A stretch of 64,000 bases of DNA from Burkholderia sp. GAS332 (GTDB taxonomy: Bacteria > Pseudomonadota > Gammaproteobacteria > Burkholderiales > Burkholderiaceae), in NCBI GenBank assembly GCA_900142905.1, contig FSRV01000002.1, positions 4,278,001 through 4,342,000 of the forward strand. The letters are read 5' to 3'. The notes under the pieces were generated by a model, which worked only from the letters and a program-made list of their open reading frames with translations, was not told the origin of the DNA and did not search any database. Of the stretch, positions 27,990-35,527 are shown piece after piece. The position numbers and the translations under genes are program-made. Within the stretch, counting starts at the first letter, position 1; every line of letters begins with the position of its first letter.

Positions 27990-28488
27990 GACTTTCGATT
28001 GTAGAAGGCGCATGCCCCATGCACGCACGGCCTTGTCAGGGGACTGGACGAGGTGCTTGCTCCGGAACTGCGGGCTCGACGACACTGGCTAAAAATCACG
28101 GATTCGATCACCTGGTGCACAGACCTTTTGCGTGATTTGACTGTCTATGCGCCGCTGGAGAAAATTGCCGTCCACCCAACCTGCGCGATATCGCATCTCA
28201 AGCTCACTAAAGACCTCAAACGCGTTGGGGGGCATATGGCCGCGGAAGTCGAAATTCCCGTCGGTGCAACGCGTTGCTGAACCGCGGGCGATCGTGGCCT
28301 TCTGCATCCGGAACTGGTGATCTCTGCAACACGGGATCAGAAAGCGTACCTTAATAATGTACAGGCCGACGCGTACGTTTCAGCAAACCGAACGTGCGAA
28401 ATGTGAAATGGAATTGAAGTATGCAATGGGCCGACCGTACGAGTCATTCATTTTCAGTCTGGAAGCAACTTCGCGAAAGCCCGCTTGA
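27990..28488 (+). pseudogene. C-terminal fragment of an FAD/Fe-S D-2-hydroxyacid dehydrogenase
   Basis: Plus-strand reading gives GLVRGLDEVLAPELRARRHW, LKITDSITWCTDLL, KIAVHPTCAISHLKLTKDLK, VEIPVGATRC, then TGA, then TAGDRGLLHPELVISATRDQ. This parallels the last 140 or so residues of the intact enzyme at 59085-62024. The TGA replaces the second Cys of the CCG motif. Further on GAAATG is duplicated as GAAATGTGAAATG, shifting the frame before GRPYESFIFSLEA. There is no start codon and no upstream domain. Confidence 0.8.
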
Positions 28489-28629
28489 GTGAGTGGATCG
28501 CGCCAATTGACAGCATTCACGTGGTGAGACCATGAATTCAAGAATTCCGGAAACTTAGTCGCCGAAACAAATCTGCAGCAACAATCGGTGCCCGAAAGGG
28601 CTGGCGCGTCTATGTGGTCGCGCTTTCAG

Positions 28630-29532
28630 TCAAGTCAGGGATTGCTGGAAATGCGCCACGGAATGGCCGATGAATGTTCTGACCTTTTTGGGCAACAGGG
28701 AACGGGATCTATACGCTAACTTCAGTTCAACCGTCGCATCCGCAAGCTCGAAGTCCTCCATCAACTGCACAAGCCGACCGGATTCGATATCCTCCCGGAT
28801 CATGGCGATGGGCAGGATCCCGAGGCCAAATCCTTGCTGCACCAGGCTATGGTTGAAGCGCGCACTATTTGATGAGATCTCGTGGCGAATCGGTACCGTC
28901 AGGCGCTCTCCGTCGACAAGGAAAGTCAATTCCGGCTGTTGTATTGCCCTCGAAAGTACGACGAAGATGTGTTGAACGAGATCAGTGGGATGTCGGGGTG
29001 CGGGGTGCCGCTTTAGATACTCGGGCGACGCTACGATAAATAGTGCCATGCGATCGAGTAATCGCGTCACGACCATGTCGGTGTTCAACATATAAGGCAG
29101 CACGAGCCCGATATCAAAACCTTCTGTAACCATGTCAACTGGACCTTCCGTCAGGGTTACGTCAATGCCGATCTTGGGTTGCTTGAGTTTGAAGCTCGTG
29201 ATGAGCGGCGTCAAAAGGTTCGTGGTCGCGGTGGTATGCGCGACCAGACGGAGCATGCCACCAGGCTCCCTTGCATGGGCTGAGACGGCATCTTCGAGCG
29301 CGTCCAGTTCGGTCAGAACTCGTGTACAACCGATGTAGAAGCTTTCGGCGATTTCAGTTAGAGAGGTTTGGCGGGTCGTGCGATTGAAGAGGCGTACGCC
29401 AAGGCGCCGTTCGAGATCCATCACGGCGCGGGAGATGACCGCGGGAGAAGTGCCAAGCATGTCGGCGGCGCCGCGAAAACTGCGCAACTCAACAACCGCA
29501 CAGAAAGTTCTCAGCGTATATACGTAGTCCAT
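28630..29532 (-). CDS. LysR family transcriptional regulator
   Basis: 300 residues. The DNA-binding domain is at 1-60 (MDYVYTLRTFCAVVELRSFR, TSPAVISRAVMDLERRLGVRLF, RTTRQTSLTEIAESF) with an effector domain after residue 90. The CrgA-like opening (single wing, LFNRTTRQTSLT) matches the subgroup that often represses oxidoreductases. The start MDYVYTL is chosen; an in-frame extension of 35 residues upstream is not LysR-like. It lies 180 bases downstream of folD on the same strand. The target is unknown. Confidence 0.88.
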   Translation of the reverse strand: MDYVYTLRTFCAVVELRSFRGAADMLGTSPAVISRAVMDLERRLGVRLFNRTTRQTSLTEIAESFYIGCTRVLTELDALEDAVSAHAREPGGMLRLVAHTTATTNLLTPLITSFKLKQPKIGIDVTLTEGPVDMVTEGFDIGLVLPYMLNTDMVVTRLLDRMALFIVASPEYLKRHPAPRHPTDLVQHIFVVLSRAIQQPELTFLVDGERLTVPIRHEISSNSARFNHSLVQQGFGLGILPIAMIREDIESGRLVQLMEDFELADATVELKLAYRSRSLLPKKVRTFIGHSVAHFQQSLT

Positions 29533-29712
29533 GGCACGACGGAAAATTCGAAGGAACATCTTTCTGCGAGCGTGCATCAAATCGTAGATTGGCTCTTCAC
29601 ATAAGGGTGCTTCTGTCCGCGCTCCGTCAACAGTCATAGGAAAGGCCCTTCAACGCGAGAGCGATGCGGACGCTGTATGAGGCGGAGCTGCGGAAGTAGC
29701 TAAATAGCCTCA

Positions 29713-30594
29713 TTACTCATCATCGAGGTTTCCGCCTCGCACGCACAAGGTCCGCTCTGCTGACTCAAGCGTATTGACAAGCAGCATCGTAATCGTCATC
29801 GGACCAACGCCTCCCGGGACTGGTGTCACGAATCCGGCCACTTCACTGACCGAGGCGAAGTTGATGTCCCCACACAGTTTGCCTTCGTCGTTCCTGTTCA
29901 TGCCTACATCAATGACAGTCGCGCCAGGCTTGATCATGTCGCCAGTCAAGATGTCACGTTTGCCAACAGCTGCGACGACAATGTCTGCCGACCGCGTGTG
30001 GTATGGGAGGTCCGCCGTCTTGCTGTGGCACACCGTCACGGTTGCCCCGGCCTCCAGCAGCAACAGTGCCATCGGTTTTCCGACGATATTGGACCGACCG
30101 ATGACCACTGCATGCCGTCCCGAGACTGGAATGTCGTAGGCCTCGAGCATTTTCATTACGCCATACGGGGTGCATGGACGGAATCGGGGCTGTCCGGTCA
30201 TCAGCGCACCGGCGTTCGCCACATGGAAACCGTCAACGTCCTTTTCAGCAGCGATGGCTTCAATCACCTCGTGGCTGTTGATATGGCGCGGCAACGGTAA
30301 CTGCACCAGAATGCCGTGGATTTTCGGGTCCACGTTCAACTGATGAATGCGCTCGAGCAATTCGGCTTCGGTCACAGTCGCGGGCATCCGGTCGAGTGTC
30401 GAAAACAGTCCGTATTGCTCGCAGGCTTTCACCTTGTTGCGAACGTACACAGCACTGGCTGCGTCGTCGCCCACCAATACAACGGCTAGCCCGGGCGTCG
30501 TACCCTTTGCCGCAAGAGCGGCTGCGCGCCTTGCAACTTCTTCCCGCAACCGCTGCGACACCACAACGCCGTCGATAGTCTTCGCTAGATTCAT
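29713..30594 (-). CDS. folD: Bifunctional methylene-THF dehydrogenase / methenyl-THF cyclohydrolase
   Basis: 293 residues. FolD oxidises 5,10-methylene-THF with NADP+ and hydrolyses the product to 10-formyl-THF. Conserved parts are [14 protein letters not shown] (catalytic Lys in VRNK), [25 protein letters not shown], the Rossmann segment [18 protein letters not shown] and [16 protein letters not shown]. It starts at MNLAKTIDG. Because the genome needs one housekeeping folD, this copy near sarcosine oxidase and PurU is probably a second, catabolic one that carries methyl groups of betaine toward formate. It follows an Lrp gene on the same strand. Confidence 0.95.
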   Translation of the reverse strand: MNLAKTIDGVVVSQRLREEVARRAAALAAKGTTPGLAVVLVGDDAASAVYVRNKVKACEQYGLFSTLDRMPATVTEAELLERIHQLNVDPKIHGILVQLPLPRHINSHEVIEAIAAEKDVDGFHVANAGALMTGQPRFRPCTPYGVMKMLEAYDIPVSGRHAVVIGRSNIVGKPMALLLLEAGATVTVCHSKTADLPYHTRSADIVVAAVGKRDILTGDMIKPGATVIDVGMNRNDEGKLCGDINFASVSEVAGFVTPVPGGVGPMTITMLLVNTLESAERTLCVRGGNLDDE

Positions 30595-30770
30595 GTCCAG
30601 TTCCTCACACGCGATCGCCCGTGACCGCACGGGTCCAATTCGTCCTCACGCGCATAATGGACATTTCTGTACATTAGGTCAAGCAGGATAAATAGTGGCC
30701 GATACATGCTGACGTTTGGGCGACATTTGCCCATGCTTCAGGAGACGTCGGTAGACGCTCAGATGGGAAC

Positions 30771-31241
30771 TCAGAAGAGTGGCAGGGCGGTGGTGCTCTT
30801 GATTTCGTCGAGGCATACGGTCGAGTTCACTGCGCTGACACCGGGGATGCGCATCAGAGTGTCAAGAAGAAAGCTGGACAGTGACTTCAGGTCTCTCTCC
30901 ACGACTTTAAGCATGTAGTCGATTTCACCGGTTACGGAAAAGCATTCCAGCACCTGCGGCAGGTCTCCAACAAGTTTGATGAACTTGCTGAGGTCGCGGA
31001 TGTGACCGCGCTCCATCGTGACCTGTATGAACGCTACGACACCCAGCCCCAGGCTCGCTGGGTCGAGCCGGGTTTCGTAGCGCCTGATTAGTCCGATTTC
31101 TTCCAGACGTCGATGACGTCTGAGCGTTTGCGCCGGTGACAGCTTGATGGTTTCGGCGAGTTCGAGGTTGGTCGCTCGCCCGTTCTCCTGGAGCGCAGCC
31201 AGCAGCCTCATATCGATGCGGTCGAGTTGCAGGGCGGCCAT
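30771..31241 (-). CDS. Lrp/AsnC family regulator, likely controls hpd
   Basis: 156 residues. The helix-turn-helix region is at about 5-60 (DRIDMRLLAALQENGRATNL, KLSPAQTLRRHRRLEEIGLI) and the RAM/ligand domain from about 68 (GVVAFIQVTMERGH, FSVTGEIDYMLKVV). The gene diverges from 4-hydroxyphenylpyruvate dioxygenase. Lrp-type activators of hpd (HpdA in pseudomonads) are known in this arrangement, so tyrosine or hydroxyphenylpyruvate is the likely effector. A TGAAAT-N3-ATTTCA palindrome lies between the genes. Confidence 0.9.
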   Translation of the reverse strand: MAALQLDRIDMRLLAALQENGRATNLELAETIKLSPAQTLRRHRRLEEIGLIRRYETRLDPASLGLGVVAFIQVTMERGHIRDLSKFIKLVGDLPQVLECFSVTGEIDYMLKVVERDLKSLSSFLLDTLMRIPGVSAVNSTVCLDEIKSTTALPLF

Positions 31242-31299
31242 TCGGATACCTCGTAAACGAAATATAAATGTGAAAATTCGGGTTTTCAGGGTGGAACAA

Positions 31300-31314
31300 T
31301 GAAATCTTATTTCA
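31300..31314. promoter_or_regulatory. Candidate Lrp-type operator upstream of hpd
   Basis: TGAAAT-CTT-ATTTCA is a perfect 15-bp palindrome in the divergent lrp/hpd space, AT-rich and of the size AsnC-type proteins bind. Confidence 0.5.
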
Positions 31315-31459
31315 TGGCAGAGATTCTAAACTTGTTTGCATCAAGCGCGCATTGTGTCGTGAATTGATAGACAGCGACGCGGAGCAAGGACATGCGCCTA
31401 AACGAAATTGGATTTCGTGCAAACCCGAAGCCCTTTCCACTTTGCAGAAGAGTATCGTC

Positions 31460-32533
31460 ATGGCAGACTTGTTTGAAAACCCGATGAACCTCTGTGGCTT
31501 CGAATTCGTCGAGTTTGCGTCCCCCCAGCCGAACGTCCTCGAGCCGCTGTTCGAGTGCATGGGCTTCACCCTTGTGGCTCGTCACCGTTCGAAAGACGTA
31601 GTCCTGTATCGCCAGGGCGATATCAACTTCATCGTCGACCGCGAACCGAAGAGTCGGGCAGCTTACTTTGCAGCCGAACATGGTCCCAGCGCATGCGGCA
31701 TGGGCTTCCGGGTCAAAGACTCACATCAAGCCTATGCCCGCGCACTGGAACTCGGAGCCGAGCCAATTGAAATTGCCACGGGTCCGATGGAGCTGAAGCT
31801 GCCCGCAATCAAGGGTATTGCCGGCGCGCCCATCTATCTGATTGACCGGTACGAAGATGGCAAGTCGATTTATGACATCGATTTCGAGTACGTTGAGGGT
31901 GTGGACCGCCATCCCGTCGGACATGGACTGAAGCTCATCGACCATCTGACGCACAACGTCTATCGCGGCCGCATGGCGCACTGGGCGAAGTTTTACGAGA
32001 ACCTATTCAACTTCCGCGAAATCCGCTACTTCGACATCTCGGGTGAATACACGGGCTTGACGTCCCGCGCGATGACAGCACCTGATGGCAAAATTCGCAT
32101 TCCGTTGAACGAGGAGTCCGCTAAAGGTGGCGGCCAGATTGAAGAGTTCCTGATGGCCTTCAACGGAGAAGGAATTCAGCATATTGCGCTTCTCACTGAC
32201 GACATTCTTGCCGTCATCGACACGCTGAGGGCATCGGGCGTGCCGCTCATGTCGGCGCCGAATAAATATTACTACGAGGCACTCGACACACGCGTGCCGG
32301 ACCACGGACAGCCGGTCGCGGAACTGGAGGCTCGAGGCATTCTGCTCGATGGCAAGGTCGAAGAGGGCAGGCCCCGTCTTCTCCTGCAGATTTTCTCGAA
32401 AACTGTACTCGGACCCGTATTCTTCGAATTCATCCAGCGCAAGGGCGATGATGGATTCGGCGAAGGTAACTTCAAGGCGCTGTTCCAATCCATCGAGCGC
32501 GACCAGATCGACCGGGGCGCGCTGAAGGTTTAA
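31460..32533 (+). CDS. hpd: 4-hydroxyphenylpyruvate dioxygenase
   Basis: 357 residues. Hpd converts 4-hydroxyphenylpyruvate and O2 to homogentisate and CO2 using one Fe(II). Two VOC modules are visible. The iron triad is H162 (IDHLTHNV), H241 (GIQHIAL) and E323 ([11 protein letters not shown]), matching the numbering of bacterial enzymes within one residue. The start ATG 31460 opens [19 protein letters not shown]. The next gene is an aromatic aminotransferase, giving the first two steps of tyrosine breakdown; homogentisate dioxygenase and fumarylacetoacetase are not in this window. Confidence 0.95.
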   Translation: MADLFENPMNLCGFEFVEFASPQPNVLEPLFECMGFTLVARHRSKDVVLYRQGDINFIVDREPKSRAAYFAAEHGPSACGMGFRVKDSHQAYARALELGAEPIEIATGPMELKLPAIKGIAGAPIYLIDRYEDGKSIYDIDFEYVEGVDRHPVGHGLKLIDHLTHNVYRGRMAHWAKFYENLFNFREIRYFDISGEYTGLTSRAMTAPDGKIRIPLNEESAKGGGQIEEFLMAFNGEGIQHIALLTDDILAVIDTLRASGVPLMSAPNKYYYEALDTRVPDHGQPVAELEARGILLDGKVEEGRPRLLLQIFSKTVLGPVFFEFIQRKGDDGFGEGNFKALFQSIERDQIDRGALKV

Positions 32534-32589
32534 GGCTCGATGCATGAACATTGTTGTCGGCGAGCTTTCGATTGTTTGCAGGCGGCTCT

Positions 32590-32633
32590 TTCTGCGCAAC
32601 TGGCGGTGTACCGACACCGCCAGTTGCGCAGAA
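32590..32633. terminator. Perfect 20-bp stem-loop between hpd and the aminotransferase
   Basis: TTCTGCGCAACTGGCGGTGT, a four-base loop ACCG, then the exact complement. It begins 56 bases after the hpd stop. There is no T-tract on either strand, so it may act as a Rho-dependent or processing hairpin rather than a simple terminator. Confidence 0.6.
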
Positions 32634-32963
32634 TGGTTACTGGTTAACGTCGAGATTTATGTCCGTTACGAAGACTCGGATTCCTGCGGCGACGATTTTG
32701 CGAAAGTCGTTGACTACAACGTGATGCGCGATTCTTTACTTGAGGCGGGCAACCCCTCAGCCTCTACCTTTATCGACCGCGCTCTATGCGCGCTGCTCCG
32801 CGCTCCGATTGTTCTTGCTTCTATTGAAGTGGTGAATTCGAGGTCTGGTACGGCCGTAAGCGAAAGTCGGCCCGGCGACGCGAGAACACTGCAATGAAAC
32901 CGCACCATCGCGCTGATACCCGGCGCGAAACGCAGGTTGTTGACCACTCTTTAGGAAACGACG

Positions 32964-34154
32964 ATGTTTTCACACGTTCTACCTTTTGCTGGCGACCCTA
33001 TCCTGGGTTTGATGGAGACGTATGCGCTCGACCCTCGCTCCGGGAAGGTCAACCTTGGCGTCGGCATTTACTACGACAACGAAGGCAACATTCCCGTACT
33101 TCGCTCTGTCCGAGCCGCCGCTGAACGGGTATTTTCTGCGAATGCACCTACGTCGTACCTACCAATTGAAGGCGACGTTGGATATCGCTCTCAGGTTGCG
33201 GGATTGCTGTTCGGACCTCAGGTTGAATCCCTACGGGACTCCCTGGCAATAGTCCAGTCCGTCGGTGGGAGCGGAGCACTCAAGGTAGGCGCCGACTTTC
33301 TAAGACAGCACTTTCCGGAAAGCTCCGTGTTCGTGAGCGACCCAACCTGGGATAACCACATCGGCATCTTCGATGGCGCGGGATTCAAGGTCGGGCGATA
33401 TCGCTACTATGACGCGAATACCAAGGGACTCGACTTCGAAGCAATGCTGGCGGACCTGCGACGCCTGAAGCCGCAAGACATCGTTCTGCTGCATCCGTGC
33501 TGTCATAACCCGACAGGCGTTGACCCGAGCCGTCCGCAATGGAACCAGATTCTCGACATTATCGACGAGCGTAATCTCATACCCTTCGTAGATATGGCCT
33601 ATCAGGGCTTCGCTGAGGGACTTGAGAGCGATGCGTACGTCGTGCGCGAGCTCGCGCGACGGCGACGTAACTTTTTGGTCAGCAGCTCGTTCTCAAAGAT
33701 TTTCTCACTGTATGGTGAGCGAGCGGGTGCCCTGACCGTGCATTGCGCCGACTCTGCTCAAACGGCTAACGTACTCGGGCAATTGAAGTTCACGATTCGA
33801 CGAAACTATTCGTCGCCGCCGGCCCACGGAATGCGGCTGATTGCCACTGTTCTGACGGATGACACGTTGCAAAGACAATGGCTTGATGAGTTGGAAGCGA
33901 TGCGCGTTCGAATCATTGATATGCGCCGAAAGCTGCATACAGCTCTGTCGGTTGCCGTCCCGGCACGGAACTTCGACCATATCGTGAAGCAACGGGGAAT
34001 GTTCGCCTACACCGGACTCAGCACGCAGGAGGTTGCGGCGCTGAAGTCAGACTTTGGCGTGTACGCAGCTGGGTCAGGGCGGATTTGCGTCGCGGGGCTC
34101 AATGAAAATAACGTCGAGTACGTAGCTGACGCCTTCGCAAAGGTTGTGCGCTGA
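32964..34154 (+). CDS. tyrB: Aromatic amino acid aminotransferase (class I/II)
   Basis: 396 residues of the aspartate/aromatic aminotransferase Ib-type fold, transferring the amino group of tyrosine or phenylalanine to 2-oxoglutarate. The PLP lysine is K245 in SSSFSKIFSLYGERAGA, with HPCCHNPTGVDPS (about 177-189) and FVDMAYQGFAEG carrying the cofactor-binding Asn, Asp and Tyr. The substrate-carboxylate Arg is in GRICVAGLN near the end. It is separated from hpd by 430 bases, so a separate promoter is likely. It supplies 4-hydroxyphenylpyruvate for Hpd. Confidence 0.92.
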   Translation: MFSHVLPFAGDPILGLMETYALDPRSGKVNLGVGIYYDNEGNIPVLRSVRAAAERVFSANAPTSYLPIEGDVGYRSQVAGLLFGPQVESLRDSLAIVQSVGGSGALKVGADFLRQHFPESSVFVSDPTWDNHIGIFDGAGFKVGRYRYYDANTKGLDFEAMLADLRRLKPQDIVLLHPCCHNPTGVDPSRPQWNQILDIIDERNLIPFVDMAYQGFAEGLESDAYVVRELARRRRNFLVSSSFSKIFSLYGERAGALTVHCADSAQTANVLGQLKFTIRRNYSSPPAHGMRLIATVLTDDTLQRQWLDELEAMRVRIIDMRRKLHTALSVAVPARNFDHIVKQRGMFAYTGLSTQEVAALKSDFGVYAAGSGRICVAGLNENNVEYVADAFAKVVR

Positions 34155-34189
34155 CAGTCCGCCGCCGCTTTTTTGACGCAGGGTCAGCG

Positions 34190-34819
34190 TTAAAGCTTGA
34201 TGCCGCTGAGCACCTCCAGGTAGCGAGGGGCGACGCGCTTGCGGACTGCGTCGTTTTCCTTGATGCCGGTGAGGTAATAGCCGAGCTGGTGGAAGTAGAG
34301 AATTTTCGCGCGTATAAGGCTATCGGGCTTTGAATGTCCCATAGCCTGAAAGATCTTCTGCAGGTGAGCGATACGTTGCCGGTCGATGCGGGCAACCTCT
34401 TTCGCTACGGCCGCGTCCTTCCGGGCCCATTCTCGCATCGCCATGTCGAACTCCGACGAGAACTGGCGTTCATCAATGAAAAGCATCATCAGTTGTCGAA
34501 GCCGGAGTTTTGCTAATTCTTCGCGCCCCTTGGGGTTCGACTCGTGTGGCTCGACCAGCGACCGCAGGACACGGTCGTTCACTTCTGTCCAATATTCGAT
34601 GAGCGCGTCGAGCAGATCCTGGCGGTTCTTGAAGTGCCAGTAGAAGCTGCTGCGGCTGATTTCAAGCATCGACGCCAGTGGCTCGACCTTGACCGCATCG
34701 ACTCCTTGTTCGATGAGTATGGACCGCGCAGCGTCGAGCCACACCTCCCGGTCAACGACCGGTCGTGCCGCCTTTGTCATCCTCTTCGTTGCCTTTTCGC
34801 CAATCATTTCCCGCGGCAT
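34190..34819 (-). CDS. TetR family regulator downstream of the sox operon
   Basis: 209 residues: DREVWLDAARSILIEQGVDA, VKVEPLASMLEISRSSFYWH and FKNRQDLLDALIEYW form the DNA-binding region (about 24-70). The remainder is helical, with a Met-rich ligand domain (RQLMMLFIDERQF). It starts at MPREMIGEKATK. It lies 114 bases after soxG on the same strand, so it could be the last gene of the purU-soxBDAG run. It converges with the aminotransferase across 35 bases. The effector is unknown. Confidence 0.88.
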   Translation of the reverse strand: MPREMIGEKATKRMTKAARPVVDREVWLDAARSILIEQGVDAVKVEPLASMLEISRSSFYWHFKNRQDLLDALIEYWTEVNDRVLRSLVEPHESNPKGREELAKLRLRQLMMLFIDERQFSSEFDMAMREWARKDAAVAKEVARIDRQRIAHLQKIFQAMGHSKPDSLIRAKILYFHQLGYYLTGIKENDAVRKRVAPRYLEVLSGIKL

Positions 34820-34933
34820 CGGTGCCCAATCTGAGTTTCATCGCCGGAAAGCATAGCACTGTCGCTGCGCCTGCTGATTCCCGGAAATAAACACGCACAG
34901 CAGGCCTCGCGCTACCGCTTGCGCACTTTCAAC

Positions 34934-35527
34934 TCATACGGCATGTTCCGCGAATTCCCCGGCCGCGTCCATCAACCACTTCACAATGAACTCTGTGTAG
35001 GCGACGTCAAAGTAGAGAACGTACTCGCTGACATTACGATGCACCAACATCGCAGGCAGCCCAGCAAATCGGGTCGTCACGACATGGCCCGCAGCAAAGG
35101 CGGACGGATGCATGTCAATCGAACATCCCTTGGCAACCAAAGCAGGAGCATCTTCGGCAGCAACGAAGAAAGCGACGCGGCTATCCGAAACCACGGTCAC
35201 CGTTGAGAATTCGCCAGCCAGCGCCTCTTCCAGCATCGACTTGCACTTTTCCTCGTTTTCGAGCGAACAGAAGCAGAGATACTCGTTCGGACCGGCCCAT
35301 GCGAGCTTGACGTCACCACCCCCGGACATCCGCTCAGGGGCCGGCAGTTGAATGCCAAGTGTAGATGCTACGCCAGAACGAAACGCGCGACTCTCAGAGC
35401 TGCCTTGGATCCGAATAATGCCTGAGAGCGGCAGTTCGGATACGTGTAATGACGGGAATCGGACCGGGAACAGACTTTCGCTGAAAAAGTTTGGAGATAC
35501 GGTTGTACGTGCGATTAGCTTATCCAT
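34934..35527 (-). CDS. soxG: Sarcosine oxidase gamma subunit
   Basis: 197 residues. The small subunit of heterotetrameric sarcosine oxidase supports assembly and channelling rather than binding a cofactor of its own. Matching features are LPLSGIIRIQGSSESRAFRS, GPNEYLCFCSLENEEKC, VTVVSDSRVAFFVAAEDAPA and the C-terminal SEYVLYFDVAYTEFIVKWL, the usual GcvT-like half-domain pattern. The start ATG overlaps the soxA stop by 8 bases (ATGGATAA), showing tight translational coupling. Confidence 0.9.
   Translation of the reverse strand: MDKLIARTTVSPNFFSESLFPVRFPSLHVSELPLSGIIRIQGSSESRAFRSGVASTLGIQLPAPERMSGGGDVKLAWAGPNEYLCFCSLENEEKCKSMLEEALAGEFSTVTVVSDSRVAFFVAAEDAPALVAKGCSIDMHPSAFAAGHVVTTRFAGLPAMLVHRNVSEYVLYFDVAYTEFIVKWLMDAAGEFAEHAV

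Noticed and set aside
28266..28290. TGA at a CCG-motif cysteine taken as selenocysteine
   Set aside because: A downstream 7-bp duplication shifts the frame, the gene lacks its 5' part, and no SECIS-like hairpin was seen immediately after it.
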